64,000 bases of DNA from Blastomonas fulva (GCF_003431825.1 NZ_CP020083.1:1175001-1239000); one strand, 5' to 3'. Numbered from the stretch's first letter, positions 41,679 through 50,279 are shown. The notes: generated by a model from the sequence alone, not told the origin. A program made the numbers and translations.

Positions 41679-42848
41679 GTGACCCTCGACCCCTACAACG
41701 CCTTTGTCGAACACGCCCCCGACGCTCCCACATCGTCCGGCTCCCTCACCAGCATCACCATCGGCGTGAAGGCCAACATCGCGGTCGCAGGCCTGCACTG
41801 GACCGCCGGCATGGCGCTGTTCCGTGACCGGATCGCCAGCGAGGACGCCGAAGTCGTGGCCCGCCTGCGCGCTGCCGGGGCGTCGATCACCGGCATCCTC
41901 AACATGGAAGAGGCAGCGCTCGGCGCCAAGACCGACAACCCATGGTTCGGCGCCACCCACAACCCGCACCGGATGGGCCATACCCCCGGAGGCTCCTCGG
42001 GCGGCAGCGGCGCGGCGGTCGCCGCAAAGCTGTGCGACGCGGCGCTTGGCACCGACACGATGGGATCGATCCGCATCCCGGCGGCCTATTGCGGCATCTA
42101 TGGCTTCAAGCCGGGCCCCGAGCGCGTCAGCCAGCATGGTCTCGAGCTCGCCGAGCCCGGCTTCGATGCAATCGGCCCGCTGGCGCGCTCGCTCGATCTG
42201 CTCGAAAAGGTCGCGCGCGTCATCTCCGAGTTCGGCGAAGCGCCTGCCGCGCTCGGATGTGCGACACTGGCCGATCTTGGCGCCGTCGAATGCGAGCCGG
42301 CGGTGCTGGAGGGTTTCGGCGCGGCAAGGTCCGCGATCGGCGAGATCGCGCACGTCACCCTGCCCCACCCGCTCTCGCGGGTGCGCTATGCCGGGTTCAT
42401 ACGGACCGTGCGCTTCATGGCCACGCACTTCGCCGACGCCGACCCGGCCCTGCTCTCCGATCACCTCAGGCGGCTGATCGCCTATGGCCCGCGCCGGGCG
42501 GAGGCGGACTGGGCCGAGGACCAGCGCGTACTGGCCGAAACGGCGGACGCGGTGCGCGCGATCGTCGCCGACCATGGCACCTTGCTGCTGCCCACCGCGC
42601 CGCAGACCGCGTTTGCGCATTGCACCACAGCCCCCGCCAACCAGGCCGATTTCACCTGCCTCGCCAATGTCGCAGGCCTGCCCGCGCTCGCTCTGCCCGC
42701 AGGGTTCAGCGCCGATGGCCTGCCCGTCGGCGTGCAACTGATCGGCGCGACGGGGAGCGAGGTTGCCCTGTTCGCCCGCGCGCGCGCGCTCGATGCCGCG
42801 CTCGCCGCCTATCGCCCGCCCACTCTAGCCAAGGAGCCCGTCCCATGA
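41679..42848 (+). CDS. amidase (amidase-signature family)
   Basis: A 389-residue serine amidase. The Ser-cisSer-Lys machinery is visible: Lys in ITIGVKANIAV, the Gly/Ser-rich signature GHTPGGSSGGSGAAVAA and the nucleophile region DTMGSIRIPAAYCG. In most members the latter reads DTGGSIRxPA, so the Met next to the oxyanion Gly is unusual. It is shorter than the typical 450-500 residues. The start is GTG with AGGGGA close upstream, at the edge of a repeat. The stop overlaps the HapK-like gene by 4 bp. It probably cleaves an open-chain amide formed in the pathway. Confidence 0.83.
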   Translation: MTLDPYNAFVEHAPDAPTSSGSLTSITIGVKANIAVAGLHWTAGMALFRDRIASEDAEVVARLRAAGASITGILNMEEAALGAKTDNPWFGATHNPHRMGHTPGGSSGGSGAAVAAKLCDAALGTDTMGSIRIPAAYCGIYGFKPGPERVSQHGLELAEPGFDAIGPLARSLDLLEKVARVISEFGEAPAALGCATLADLGAVECEPAVLEGFGAARSAIGEIAHVTLPHPLSRVRYAGFIRTVRFMATHFADADPALLSDHLRRLIAYGPRRAEADWAEDQRVLAETADAVRAIVADHGTLLLPTAPQTAFAHCTTAPANQADFTCLANVAGLPALALPAGFSADGLPVGVQLIGATGSEVALFARARALDAALAAYRPPTLAKEPVP

Positions 42849-43150
42849 AGATCATCGTGCTGTTCAATCTCAAGCCCGGCGTATCGGTCAGCGACTATGA
42901 AGACTGGGCGCGCACCCGCGACATCCCCGGCGTCAACGCGCTGTCGTCGGTCAGCAGCTTTACCGTGCACCGCGCGACCGGGCTGTTCGGATCGGACGCC
43001 GCCTCGCCCTACGCCTATATCGAGATCATCGACATTGCCGCGATGGACCCGTTCATCGCCGACATCAGCACCCCCGAATTCCAGGCGATGGCCGCGCCCT
43101 TCCAGGATTATGCCGACAACCCGCAGTTCATCCTCACCGAGGATCTGTGA
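42845..43150 (+). CDS. REDY/HapK-like small protein
   Basis: A 101-residue protein with a ferredoxin-like alpha+beta pattern: MKIIVLFNLKPGVSVSDYED, WARTRDIPGVNALSSVSSF, YAYIEIIDIAAMDPF and a C-terminal NPQFILTEDL. It resembles HapK-type proteins annotated near prodigiosin genes, and similar small proteins are common in sphingomonad catabolic operons. Function unknown; the dimeric-barrel shape suggests binding or isomerising a small aromatic or pyrrolic ligand. It overlaps amidase by 4 bp and SDR by 1 bp. Confidence 0.7.
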   Translation: MKIIVLFNLKPGVSVSDYEDWARTRDIPGVNALSSVSSFTVHRATGLFGSDAASPYAYIEIIDIAAMDPFIADISTPEFQAMAAPFQDYADNPQFILTEDL

Positions 43151-43947
43151 TGCGCCGGTTCGAGGGGAAGACGATCGTCGTCACCGGCTCGGGCAAGCAC
43201 AAGGGGCTGGGCCAGGCGATCCTGCAGCGTTTTGCCGATGAGGGCGCGAACTGCGTGCTCTCGGACCTCGTCATCGATGCCGAGGCGCAAGAGGTCGCCG
43301 GCGAACTGCGCGGGCGCGGGGCCAAGGTTGCGGCGATCGCGTGCAACGTCGCCAAAGCGGACGAATGCCGCGCGCTGGTCGATGGCGCGATCGCCGCGTT
43401 CGGGTCGCTCGATGTCTTCGTCAACAATGCTGGGATCGGCTTCATGATGAAGCCTTTGCTCGATGTCGACCCGGCCGACTGGGACCAGGTGCTCGCCGTC
43501 AACCTGTCGGGCGCGTTCTACTGCACCCAGGCTGCGGCCAGGGCGATGATCGCAGGTGCGCGCGGCGGGCGGATCATCAACATCGCCAGCCAGGCCGCCA
43601 AGACCGGCTTTCCGCACCTGCCCGCCTATGTCAGCTCGAAGCACGGCATGGTCGGGCTGACGCGCGCGAGCGCGGTGGAGCTGGGCGCGCACGGGATCAC
43701 CGTCAACGCGGTCTGCCCCAACCATGTGACGACTGGCCTGGGCGCGCAGCAGAACGAGTATTTCTCGAAGCTCTTGGGCTTTGCCAGCGTCGAGGCGTAT
43801 CTTGCCAACATGAAGGCCAAGAACCCGATGGGCCGCCCAGGCCTGGCCAGCGACACCGCGTCCGCCTGCGCCTGGCTGGCGAGCGACGATGCGGTGTACG
43901 TCACCGGCGAGGCGCTCAACGTCTCGGGCGGCGAGGAGATGCACTGA
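43150..43947 (+). CDS. short-chain dehydrogenase/reductase
   Basis: A 265-residue SDR. The cofactor motif reads TGSGKHKGLGQ, with extra residues inside the usual TGxxxGxG. It is followed by NNAGIG, catalytic Ser in INIASQAAKTG and YVSSK with the Tyr and Lys. Asp-rich LSDLVID after strand 2 favours NAD over NADP. It interconverts a hydroxyl and a ketone. The ATG overlaps the HapK-like stop (TGATG). Confidence 0.87.
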   Translation: MRRFEGKTIVVTGSGKHKGLGQAILQRFADEGANCVLSDLVIDAEAQEVAGELRGRGAKVAAIACNVAKADECRALVDGAIAAFGSLDVFVNNAGIGFMMKPLLDVDPADWDQVLAVNLSGAFYCTQAAARAMIAGARGGRIINIASQAAKTGFPHLPAYVSSKHGMVGLTRASAVELGAHGITVNAVCPNHVTTGLGAQQNEYFSKLLGFASVEAYLANMKAKNPMGRPGLASDTASACAWLASDDAVYVTGEALNVSGGEEMH

Positions 43948-43956
43948 CGCAAACCT

Positions 43957-44121
43957 CCTCTCCCCTTGCGGGAGAGGATACGAAGCCTTGCGAGCTTGCT
44001 CGCCAGGCGCAGTTGGAGAGGGGGGCGCAAGATCGCCACCGCAGCATCACCCTCTCCCAGCTTCGACTAGGACCTTGCCAGGTCCAAGTCTGCGCAACCC
44101 TCTCCCGTCAAGGGAGAGGGG
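43957..44121. repeat. sphingomonad-type palindromic intergenic repeat, copy A5
   Basis: Left arm CCTCTCCCCTTGCGGGAGAGG and right end CCCTCTCCCGTCAAGGGAGA followed by GGGG. Inner pairs are GTTGGAGAGGG/ACCCTCTCCCA and GACCTTGCCAGGTC-like. It sits between the SDR and PuuE-like genes and shares its right end with copy A2. Confidence 0.72.
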
Positions 44122-44139
44122 TTTTGGAGACGAAGTGAA

Positions 44140-45006
44140 ATGATCGAAGAACGGATCGACTGGCCAAACGGCGCGAAGCTGGCGTTGAGCGTCGTGGTCA
44201 ATGTCGAGGAAGGCAGCGAGATGACCATCGCGCGCGGCGACCGGGGGATGGAACCGGTCGACGAGCTGGGTGTCCACGTCAAATCCGCCATCCGCAACTA
44301 TGGCAACGAGAGCAACTATCTCTACGGCATCAAGGCCGGCGCGCCGCGCGTGGTCAAGCTCTTGAAGCGCTATGACATCATGGCGAGCTGGACGGTGGCG
44401 GCGATGGCGCTGGAAAATCATCCCGAGATCGCTGCGGCCATCGTCGAGCTGGGCCACGAGCCGGTCAGCCATGGCTGGCGCTGGGTGCACCAGTTCAAGA
44501 TGGACGAAGCGGCCGAGCGCGAGTTCATCGCGAAGGCCGTCGACTCGATCGAGAAGACCACGGGCACCCGTCCCTATGGCTGGCTGTCGCGCTATCTGCA
44601 CACCGACAACACCCGCCGCCTGCTCAGCGAGGCCGGGTTCGAATATCATATGGACGACTATTCGGGCGACATTCCCTATTGGGACCGCGACACCGTGCCC
44701 GGCAAGCCGATGGTGATCATGCCCTATCAGCTCGACACCAACGACATGAAGATGTGGACCGATCCGGCGATGACGCCGAACCAGTGGCTCGACTACGCGG
44801 TGCGCTGCTTCGACCAGCTCTATGCGGAAGGCGAGGAGGGCAATCCCAAGATGATGTCGCTGGGGCTGCACCTGCGGATCATCGGCAGGCCCGGGCGCAT
44901 CTGGGCGCTGGAGGAGTTCTTCCGCCATGTGCGCAGCAAGAACGACGTGTGGGTGACGACAAGGCGCGCGATCGCGCAGCATTTCGCCTGGACGGTGAAG
45001 CCATGA
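44140..45006 (+). CDS. polysaccharide-deacetylase-fold hydrolase 3, PuuE allantoinase-like
   Basis: A 288-residue NodB-fold protein, the closest of the three to PuuE. It has ALSVVVNVEEGSEMTIARGD (PuuE-type strand with the acidic pair), IRNYGNESNYLYGIKAGAPRVVKLLKRY, and GHEPVSHGWRWVHQFKMDE, where SHGWRW corresponds to the metal-binding His segment. PuuE opens the hydantoin ring of allantoin, and relatives hydrolyse cyclic imides. The stop overlaps the crotonase start by 4 bp. It may catalyse cyclic amide ring opening; allantoin itself is unlikely because no other ureide genes are near. Confidence 0.8.
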   Translation: MIEERIDWPNGAKLALSVVVNVEEGSEMTIARGDRGMEPVDELGVHVKSAIRNYGNESNYLYGIKAGAPRVVKLLKRYDIMASWTVAAMALENHPEIAAAIVELGHEPVSHGWRWVHQFKMDEAAEREFIAKAVDSIEKTTGTRPYGWLSRYLHTDNTRRLLSEAGFEYHMDDYSGDIPYWDRDTVPGKPMVIMPYQLDTNDMKMWTDPAMTPNQWLDYAVRCFDQLYAEGEEGNPKMMSLGLHLRIIGRPGRIWALEEFFRHVRSKNDVWVTTRRAIAQHFAWTVKP

Positions 45007-45764
45007 CCCTCTCCCTTACCCTCGATAACCGCATCGCGCACCTGATCGTCGACCGGCCCGACAAGCGCAACGCGTTCACGCAAAGCATGTGGGAACAGCT
45101 GCCCGGGCGCATCGACCAGGCGATGATCAACCCCGATGTCCGCGTGATGATTCTGCGCGCGAGCCAGCCGGGTGCGTTCAGCGCGGGGGCGGATATCGCC
45201 GAATTCGGTGCAGGCGCGCAGGACCCGCACTGGCGCACCAAAAACCAGGCCGCGATTCGCCGCGCGATGGAGACGCTGGCGCGCGCGCCCAAGCCGGTGA
45301 TCGCGCAGATCGAGGGCGACTGCATCGGCGGCGGCTGCGGGCTCTCGCTGGCCTGCGATTTCCGCATTGCGGCGCCTGCCGCGCGGTTCGGGATCACGCC
45401 TGCCAAACTGGGCCTTGTCTATTCACTGCATGATACCAAGCTGCTGGTCGATCTGGTGGGCCCAGCGGCGGCCAAGCGCATGCTGTTCACCGCGCAGCTG
45501 ATCGATGCGGACCAGGCGCTGCGGATCGGGCTGATCGACGAACTGGCCGACGATGCCGCCGCCGCCGCAGAAGCGCTTGCGCTTCAAATCGCCCAGGTTT
45601 CGTCGCATAGTGTGCGCGCCAGCAAGGCGATGATCAGCCGCATCCTCCACGGCCAGGCCGAGGACGATGCCGAAACGCTGGCGCAGTTTTCCGATGCCTT
45701 TGGCGGGCCGGATTTCGCCGAGGGCGTCGCGGCGTTCCTCGCCAAGCGCAAGGCGGAGTTCTGA
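45003..45764 (+). CDS. crotonase-fold protein without the two hydratase glutamates
   Basis: A 253-residue enoyl-CoA hydratase/isomerase family member. The CoA-binding oxyanion motifs GAFSAGADIAEF and GDCIGGGCGLSLACDF are intact. The Glu that follows GC in true hydratases is Gly113, and the Glu of the later PE motif is Ala134 (FGITPAKLGLVYS). The fold and CoA binding are expected but hydration by the classical mechanism is not. Other crotonase reactions, such as decarboxylation, isomerisation, hydrolysis or retro-Claisen cleavage, are possible. It overlaps its upstream neighbour by 4 bp. Confidence 0.8.
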   Translation: MTLSLTLDNRIAHLIVDRPDKRNAFTQSMWEQLPGRIDQAMINPDVRVMILRASQPGAFSAGADIAEFGAGAQDPHWRTKNQAAIRRAMETLARAPKPVIAQIEGDCIGGGCGLSLACDFRIAAPAARFGITPAKLGLVYSLHDTKLLVDLVGPAAAKRMLFTAQLIDADQALRIGLIDELADDAAAAAEALALQIAQVSSHSVRASKAMISRILHGQAEDDAETLAQFSDAFGGPDFAEGVAAFLAKRKAEF

Positions 45765-45768
45765 CAGG

Positions 45769-46656
45769 ATGGATGGCGTGGCATCACCTGCAACCGTGCG
45801 CCGCCGCTATGTCGACGGCCCTTTCGGCCAGATTCACGTGCGCGAGGCAGGACAGCCCGATCCGGCCCATCCGAGCCTTGCCTGCTTCCATATGAGCCCG
45901 ATGACCGGGCGCACCTTCGAGCGTTTCATGGGGCCGTTGTCCGCGATCAGCGGGCGGCATGTGATGGCGTTCGACACGCCGGGCTTCGGCATGTCCGATG
46001 CCCCGCCGCGCCCGCCCGCGATCGCCGATTATGCAGATGCGCTGATCGCGGGAATCGAGGCGATCGTCGAAGACCGCGCGGTCGACCTGATGGGCTATCA
46101 CACCGGATCGATGATCGCCTGCCAGCTGGCCGCCGAGCGCCCCCGGCAGATCAGGCGGCTCGTGCTGGTCTCCGCGCCGGTGTTCAGCGCCGAGGACCTC
46201 GCCCAGATGCGCGCCGAATACCGCCATCGCGCGCCAGAGGCCGATGGCAGCCACATCCTGCACCGCTGGCAGCGCTTTCACCACCACTTCTCGGCCGGCG
46301 GGCTGCCACTCGACGCGATCAACGATGCCTTTCCCGATGGGCTGATGGGCCGCAATATCGAGCATTGGGGGCATGATGCCGCGTTCGGCTTTGCTCCGGG
46401 GATGCGGCTGGCGGACGTCGATCAGCCGGTGCTGCTGCTCAACCCCGAGGATGACCTGCGCGCGCACACCCTGCCCGCACCCGCGTTGCTGCACCATGCT
46501 CGCATGGTGATGCTCGATGGCTGGGGCCATGGCTTTCTCGATCTGCATGCGAACGAGGCCGCCGCTTTGGTCGAGAGTTTTCTGGCCGCACAGGCCGACC
46601 CCTTTGCCGCACTGACCTTGCCCGCCTGCACAAGAAAGCCTGTCCTGTCCGCATAA
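45769..46656 (+). CDS. alpha/beta hydrolase with Thr at the nucleophile position
   Basis: A 295-residue alpha/beta hydrolase: LACFHMSPMTGRTFERFM, MAFDTPGFGMSD, and elbow DLMGYHTGSMIACQLA, where Thr112 takes the place of the usual nucleophile Ser. The acid is probably in NPEDDLRAHT and the base His in GWGHGFLD. The elbow looks like that of the 10687 protein (GFHSGG) apart from the Thr. Either a threonine nucleophile or a cofactor-free lyase/hydratase type mechanism is possible. It lies 4 bp after the crotonase gene. Confidence 0.8.
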   Translation: MDGVASPATVRRRYVDGPFGQIHVREAGQPDPAHPSLACFHMSPMTGRTFERFMGPLSAISGRHVMAFDTPGFGMSDAPPRPPAIADYADALIAGIEAIVEDRAVDLMGYHTGSMIACQLAAERPRQIRRLVLVSAPVFSAEDLAQMRAEYRHRAPEADGSHILHRWQRFHHHFSAGGLPLDAINDAFPDGLMGRNIEHWGHDAAFGFAPGMRLADVDQPVLLLNPEDDLRAHTLPAPALLHHARMVMLDGWGHGFLDLHANEAAALVESFLAAQADPFAALTLPACTRKPVLSA

Positions 46657-46671
46657 CCGAAAGGCCCACCG

Positions 46672-47580
46672 ATGTCGCATCACCTCAAGCACGGAACGAT
46701 CATGGGGGGCGTTGTCGTCACGCCCGATCTGGACGCGGCATTGGCCGATTATCAGGGGCGGCTGGGGCTCGATCTGGTCGAGACGGGCCCGCTTGCTGCC
46801 GATCTTGCCGCGAGCTGGGGGTGCCCACAGAGCGCAGGCGCGCCTTATGCGATGCTGCGCCCCCAAAGCGGCGCGCACTGCTTTATCCGGCTGGTCGAGC
46901 AGGCAGACCATCCCGATTTCAAACCCACCCGCACCTATGGCTGGGCCGCTTATGAGCTGACGGTCAAGGACGTGTTCGGCTGGCCAGATCGGCTCGAGGG
47001 CAGCGGGTTTCGCGTCATCGGCCCGCCCAAGGAGATCGCGGGCCTGCCCTATTTCATCCCGATGCAGGTTCTGGGGCGCGGCGACGAGATGATCTATCTG
47101 AACGAGGTGGCGATGGATACGCCCTCGTCCGACCTGCCCAGGGCAATGAGCCTGACCGACCATATCTTCATCGTGATCCTCGCGGCGCAGGACCGGATGG
47201 CCTCGGTCGACTGGTACCGCCACGCGCTCAGGCTCGACGAGGGTGACAGCTACACGCTCGAATACTCGATGATCAACGCTGCCTTCGCCAAGCCGGCGGG
47301 AACGCAGACGGTCATCACCATGGTGCAGAACGAGCGGCTGCCGATCCTGGAGATCGACGATTATCCGCCGGAAGCGACCATCCGCCCCGCGCATGCCGGC
47401 ATGCTGCCGCCGGGCAACGCGATGGTGACGCTGGCGGTCGAGAGCTTCGACGATCTCGACGTGGAATTCCTGACCGAGCCGGTGCTGCGGCATGGCGACC
47501 TGTACATGGGCAACATGGCCGCCACGGTGCGCGGGCCCTCGGGCGAACTGATCGAGCTGATCGAGACCGGGCTTTCTTGA
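46672..47580 (+). CDS. two-module VOC family protein
   Basis: A 302-residue cytoplasmic protein with two vicinal-oxygen-chelate repeats: the first from GVVVTPDLDAALADYQGRLGLDLVE, the second from DHIFIVILAAQDRMASVDWYRHAL, ending RGPSGELIELIETG with a possible metal Glu. The arrangement resembles type I extradiol dioxygenases and 4-hydroxyphenylpyruvate dioxygenase-like proteins, but the full His-His-Glu triad cannot be assigned by eye. It could cleave or isomerise an intermediate. Same operon as its neighbours, 15 bp behind the hydrolase. Confidence 0.72.
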   Translation: MSHHLKHGTIMGGVVVTPDLDAALADYQGRLGLDLVETGPLAADLAASWGCPQSAGAPYAMLRPQSGAHCFIRLVEQADHPDFKPTRTYGWAAYELTVKDVFGWPDRLEGSGFRVIGPPKEIAGLPYFIPMQVLGRGDEMIYLNEVAMDTPSSDLPRAMSLTDHIFIVILAAQDRMASVDWYRHALRLDEGDSYTLEYSMINAAFAKPAGTQTVITMVQNERLPILEIDDYPPEATIRPAHAGMLPPGNAMVTLAVESFDDLDVEFLTEPVLRHGDLYMGNMAATVRGPSGELIELIETGLS

Positions 47581-47605
47581 CAGGCATGGCGTTACGGGGG
47601 CAGGC

Positions 47606-48382
47606 GTGAGGCGGATCGGGCTGATCGGGACGGTTCCGAACCCGCTTCAGCGCACCGGCCCCGCACCCAAGCTGGCAGTGCTGCTGCCCGGACTGGAGCT
47701 GGTCGCCTATCCCTCGCGCGTCCCGGCCTTCCCCTACACCCCCCTCGAACAGTCAATGCAGGCGCTGGGGCATGCCGAGGCCGCGCTGCAGGCGGCCGAA
47801 GATGGCTGCGGCGCGGTGGTGATCGACAGCGTCGGCGATTACGGACTCGCCGCGATGCTGCGCGTCCCCGCAATCGGATCGGGCGAGGCGGGGCTGGCCG
47901 AGGCGGCGGCGCAGGGCCGCAGGTTCGGGATCGTCACCGTCTGGCCCGAATCGATGAACTTCATCCTGGCAGAACGGCTTGCCGCAAGCGGCTGCGCGCA
48001 CGCCTGTGTCGGCATCATCAATGTCGGCGAGAACAGCGACACCGAGGTGCTCGCCGGGCCCGACGGCTATCTGACGCAGATCCGCGAAGGCCGCGAGGGC
48101 GTTGTGCACAAGGTGCTCGCGGGCGTAGCCGAGCTTGACGCGCGCGGCGCGCAGGCGGTGATGCTGGGCTGCACCTGCATGTCGGGCATGGCCGATGGAA
48201 TCGCGGACGCGGTCGACATCCCGATCATCAACCCGCTTGCCGCAGGTGTCAGGGCAGCGATCACGGCACCGCCGCTAACCGTGACACCGCATCTGCGCGA
48301 AGGCCGCGCCGAACTGCTGCGCGCGATGGTGGGTGCGATTGCGGGCGAACCCGCCGAAGACTGCCCAGTCTGCATCGGCTGA
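47606..48382 (+). CDS. Asp/Glu racemase-fold enzyme with a single catalytic Cys
   Basis: A 258-residue protein of the aspartate/glutamate/hydantoin racemase superfamily. The first catalytic Cys of racemases (DCFGD) is replaced by Ser75 in VVIDSVGDYG. The second is kept as Cys189 in MLGCTCMSG. Arylmalonate decarboxylase has the same one-cysteine arrangement, while hydantoin racemase and maleate isomerase need two. Decarboxylation or a one-base isomerisation is thus more likely than racemisation. The start is GTG with GGGGG upstream. Last gene of the operon beginning at 37561; a family B repeat follows. Confidence 0.78.
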   Translation: MRRIGLIGTVPNPLQRTGPAPKLAVLLPGLELVAYPSRVPAFPYTPLEQSMQALGHAEAALQAAEDGCGAVVIDSVGDYGLAAMLRVPAIGSGEAGLAEAAAQGRRFGIVTVWPESMNFILAERLAASGCAHACVGIINVGENSDTEVLAGPDGYLTQIREGREGVVHKVLAGVAELDARGAQAVMLGCTCMSGMADGIADAVDIPIINPLAAGVRAAITAPPLTVTPHLREGRAELLRAMVGAIAGEPAEDCPVCIG

Positions 48383-48384
48383 CG

Positions 48385-48473
48385 CGGTCCCCTGCGAAGG
48401 CAGGGGCCCATCTCCTGCTCCAGCAAGATGGCGTTGCGGATGAGAGATGGGCTCCCACCTTCGCGGGAGATGG
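48385..48473. repeat. long inverted repeat, family B copy 2
   Basis: CGGTCCCCTGCGAAGGCAGG (continuing GGCCCATCTCC) and the opposing GAGATGGGCTCCCACCTTCG. The left arm matches the 19203 copy almost base for base. It separates the convergent racemase-fold and oxidoreductase genes and could act as a bidirectional terminator. Confidence 0.7.
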
Positions 48474-48497
48474 ATAGGGCTTCGTTGCTTTACCCCG

Positions 48498-49478
48498 TCA
48501 GGGAACCAGCAGCGTCGATCCGCTCGTCGCGCGTGATTCGAGATCACGGTGCGCCTGCGCCGCCTGTTCGAGCGGATAGGTCTGGCCGATGGTGACCTTG
48601 ACCTTGCCCGATCCGATCATCTCCCACAGCCGCGCTGCGCCGGCTGCGCGTTCGGCGGGGTCGGTGTAGTAATCGAACAATGTGGGCCGGGTGTTGTAGA
48701 GCGAGCCTTTGGTCGCGAGCACGCCCAGGCTGATCCCGGTCACCGGCGCGCTGGCATTGCCATAAGAGACGATCAGCCCGCGCTTGCCCGTGCTGTCGAG
48801 CGAGGCTTCCCAGGTATCGAGCCCGACGCCATCGAACACCACGCGCACCCCCGCCCCGCCGGTCAGTTCGCGCACGCGCTTGGCGGTGTCCTCGCGGGTA
48901 TAAAACACGATATGGTCGGCGCCCGCTTGCCGCGCGAGCGCGGCCTTGGCCTCGCTGCTCACCGTACCGATCACCGTCGCGCCCACGGCCTTGAGCCATT
49001 GCACAAGGAGAAGCCCCACCCCGCCGGCGGCGGCATGGACCAGCACCGCCTGGCCCGGCTGGACCCTGGCGCAGCGCTCGACCAGAAACTCGGTGGTACA
49101 GCCCTTGAGCAGGGCCGCAGCCGCGATCTCGTCGGAAATGTTGTCGGGCAGCTTGAACAGGCTCGAGGCCGCGACATTGCGCACATCGGCATAGGCACCG
49201 CGCGCCGGGCCGAAGGTCGCGACGCGGTCGCCTGCCGCCAGGCCCTCGACGCCTTCGCCCACCGCTTCGATAATGCCTGCCGCTTCCAGCCCCAGGCCGC
49301 TGGGCAGCTCCACCGGGTAGATCCCGCCGCGATGATAGGTGTCGATATAATTGAGGCCAACCGCGGTCTGGCGCAGCGTCACCTCACCTGCACCGGGTGC
49401 GGGGACATCGACCGTGTGCCACTCGATCACTTCGGGCCCACCGGTCCGCGCGAACATCGCTGTGCGTGCCTGCATCAT
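48498..49478 (-). CDS. zinc-independent quinone oxidoreductase (MDR family)
   Basis: A 326-residue NADPH-dependent medium-chain reductase. It has the quinone-oxidoreductase start KTGGPEV-like (FARTGGPEVIEWHTVDVP), GLNYIDTYHRGGIYP, LLKGCTTEFLVERC and the NADPH motif VHAAAGGVGLLLVQWLK. Zn ligands are absent. It reduces quinones or activated enones using NADPH. The ATG at 49478 overlaps the stop of the upstream secreted-protein gene (ATGA), so both are transcribed from the region carrying operator O5. Confidence 0.9.
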   Translation of the reverse strand: MMQARTAMFARTGGPEVIEWHTVDVPAPGAGEVTLRQTAVGLNYIDTYHRGGIYPVELPSGLGLEAAGIIEAVGEGVEGLAAGDRVATFGPARGAYADVRNVAASSLFKLPDNISDEIAAAALLKGCTTEFLVERCARVQPGQAVLVHAAAGGVGLLLVQWLKAVGATVIGTVSSEAKAALARQAGADHIVFYTREDTAKRVRELTGGAGVRVVFDGVGLDTWEASLDSTGKRGLIVSYGNASAPVTGISLGVLATKGSLYNTRPTLFDYYTDPAERAAGAARLWEMIGSGKVKVTIGQTYPLEQAAQAHRDLESRATSGSTLLVP

Positions 49479-50242
49479 TCTGCTCCATCCAATGTGCAAC
49501 TGGCCTGCATCCAGCGCTGGTTGATTCCGACCCGGACCGCACCGGGGTCGGCCCAACCATAGGCGACCGCCCGGTTCGTGTCATCGGGGGTAAAGACATA
49601 GAGCACGAGGCTCGGGGGATTGCGGGTCGGCTCGGGCCAGACCACATTGCGGATACGGATGATCGCTTCAGGCGCGCCGCTGTCGCCGCCGCCAAGCCGC
49701 AACCGCCCGCCCTGATCATGCGTGCGCATGTTGCTCTTGAACAGCCAGTCCTCGTTGTTCTCGGACGTGGCGCCGGAAGATCCAGCGGCATCGCGCTTCA
49801 CCGTCAGCCAGCAGGTGAACGGCCGCGCCCTGCGCAGCAGCGAATTGCTGCCATCGGGAAGGCGCAGTGTCATGCCTGCGCCATCGATCCGCAGCGGCAC
49901 GGTCGCCCCGGCACAGCCTTTGCTTTGCGGCGAGAAGGTCATCGCGCCATAGGACGACCCGGTCAGACCCAGCGTGCAATCGCCGATGCGCCATCGATCG
50001 GCGCTTGCGACCACAGGCACGCTGGCCAGCACGGTTCCGAACCGGTCGATCGTCTGCCAGACCAGCGCCGAACCCTCGCCCGGATCGATCTGTACCCCGG
50101 TCCACGGCGGCGGCGTGCGGCCGGCCTCGCCGTCGAAATACACCTGCTCCTCGTTGGTGAAGATGCCCTGGGCAATGGGCGCCGGCTGGGTCAGCGCGGG
50201 GCTGGCGACGCCCATCAGCAGCGCGGGGAGAAACGATGTCAT
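49475..50242 (-). CDS. secreted protein of unknown function
   Basis: A 255-residue protein with a signal peptide (FLPALLMGVASPALTQP) and a beta-rich mature part. Four cysteines (in RIGDCTLGL, SKGCAGATV, PFTCWLTV and QASCTLDG) could form two disulfides, as expected for a periplasmic protein. I do not recognise a family. Its start is 37 bp from operator O5, and it is coupled to the quinone oxidoreductase gene, so it belongs to the regulon. A substrate-binding role in the periplasm is possible. Confidence 0.6.
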   Translation of the reverse strand: MTSFLPALLMGVASPALTQPAPIAQGIFTNEEQVYFDGEAGRTPPPWTGVQIDPGEGSALVWQTIDRFGTVLASVPVVASADRWRIGDCTLGLTGSSYGAMTFSPQSKGCAGATVPLRIDGAGMTLRLPDGSNSLLRRARPFTCWLTVKRDAAGSSGATSENNEDWLFKSNMRTHDQGGRLRLGGGDSGAPEAIIRIRNVVWPEPTRNPPSLVLYVFTPDDTNRAVAYGWADPGAVRVGINQRWMQASCTLDGAE

Positions 50243-50279
50243 CGTTGCATTGAAGCGGCGGCGGGCGCCCGGGTCAATC

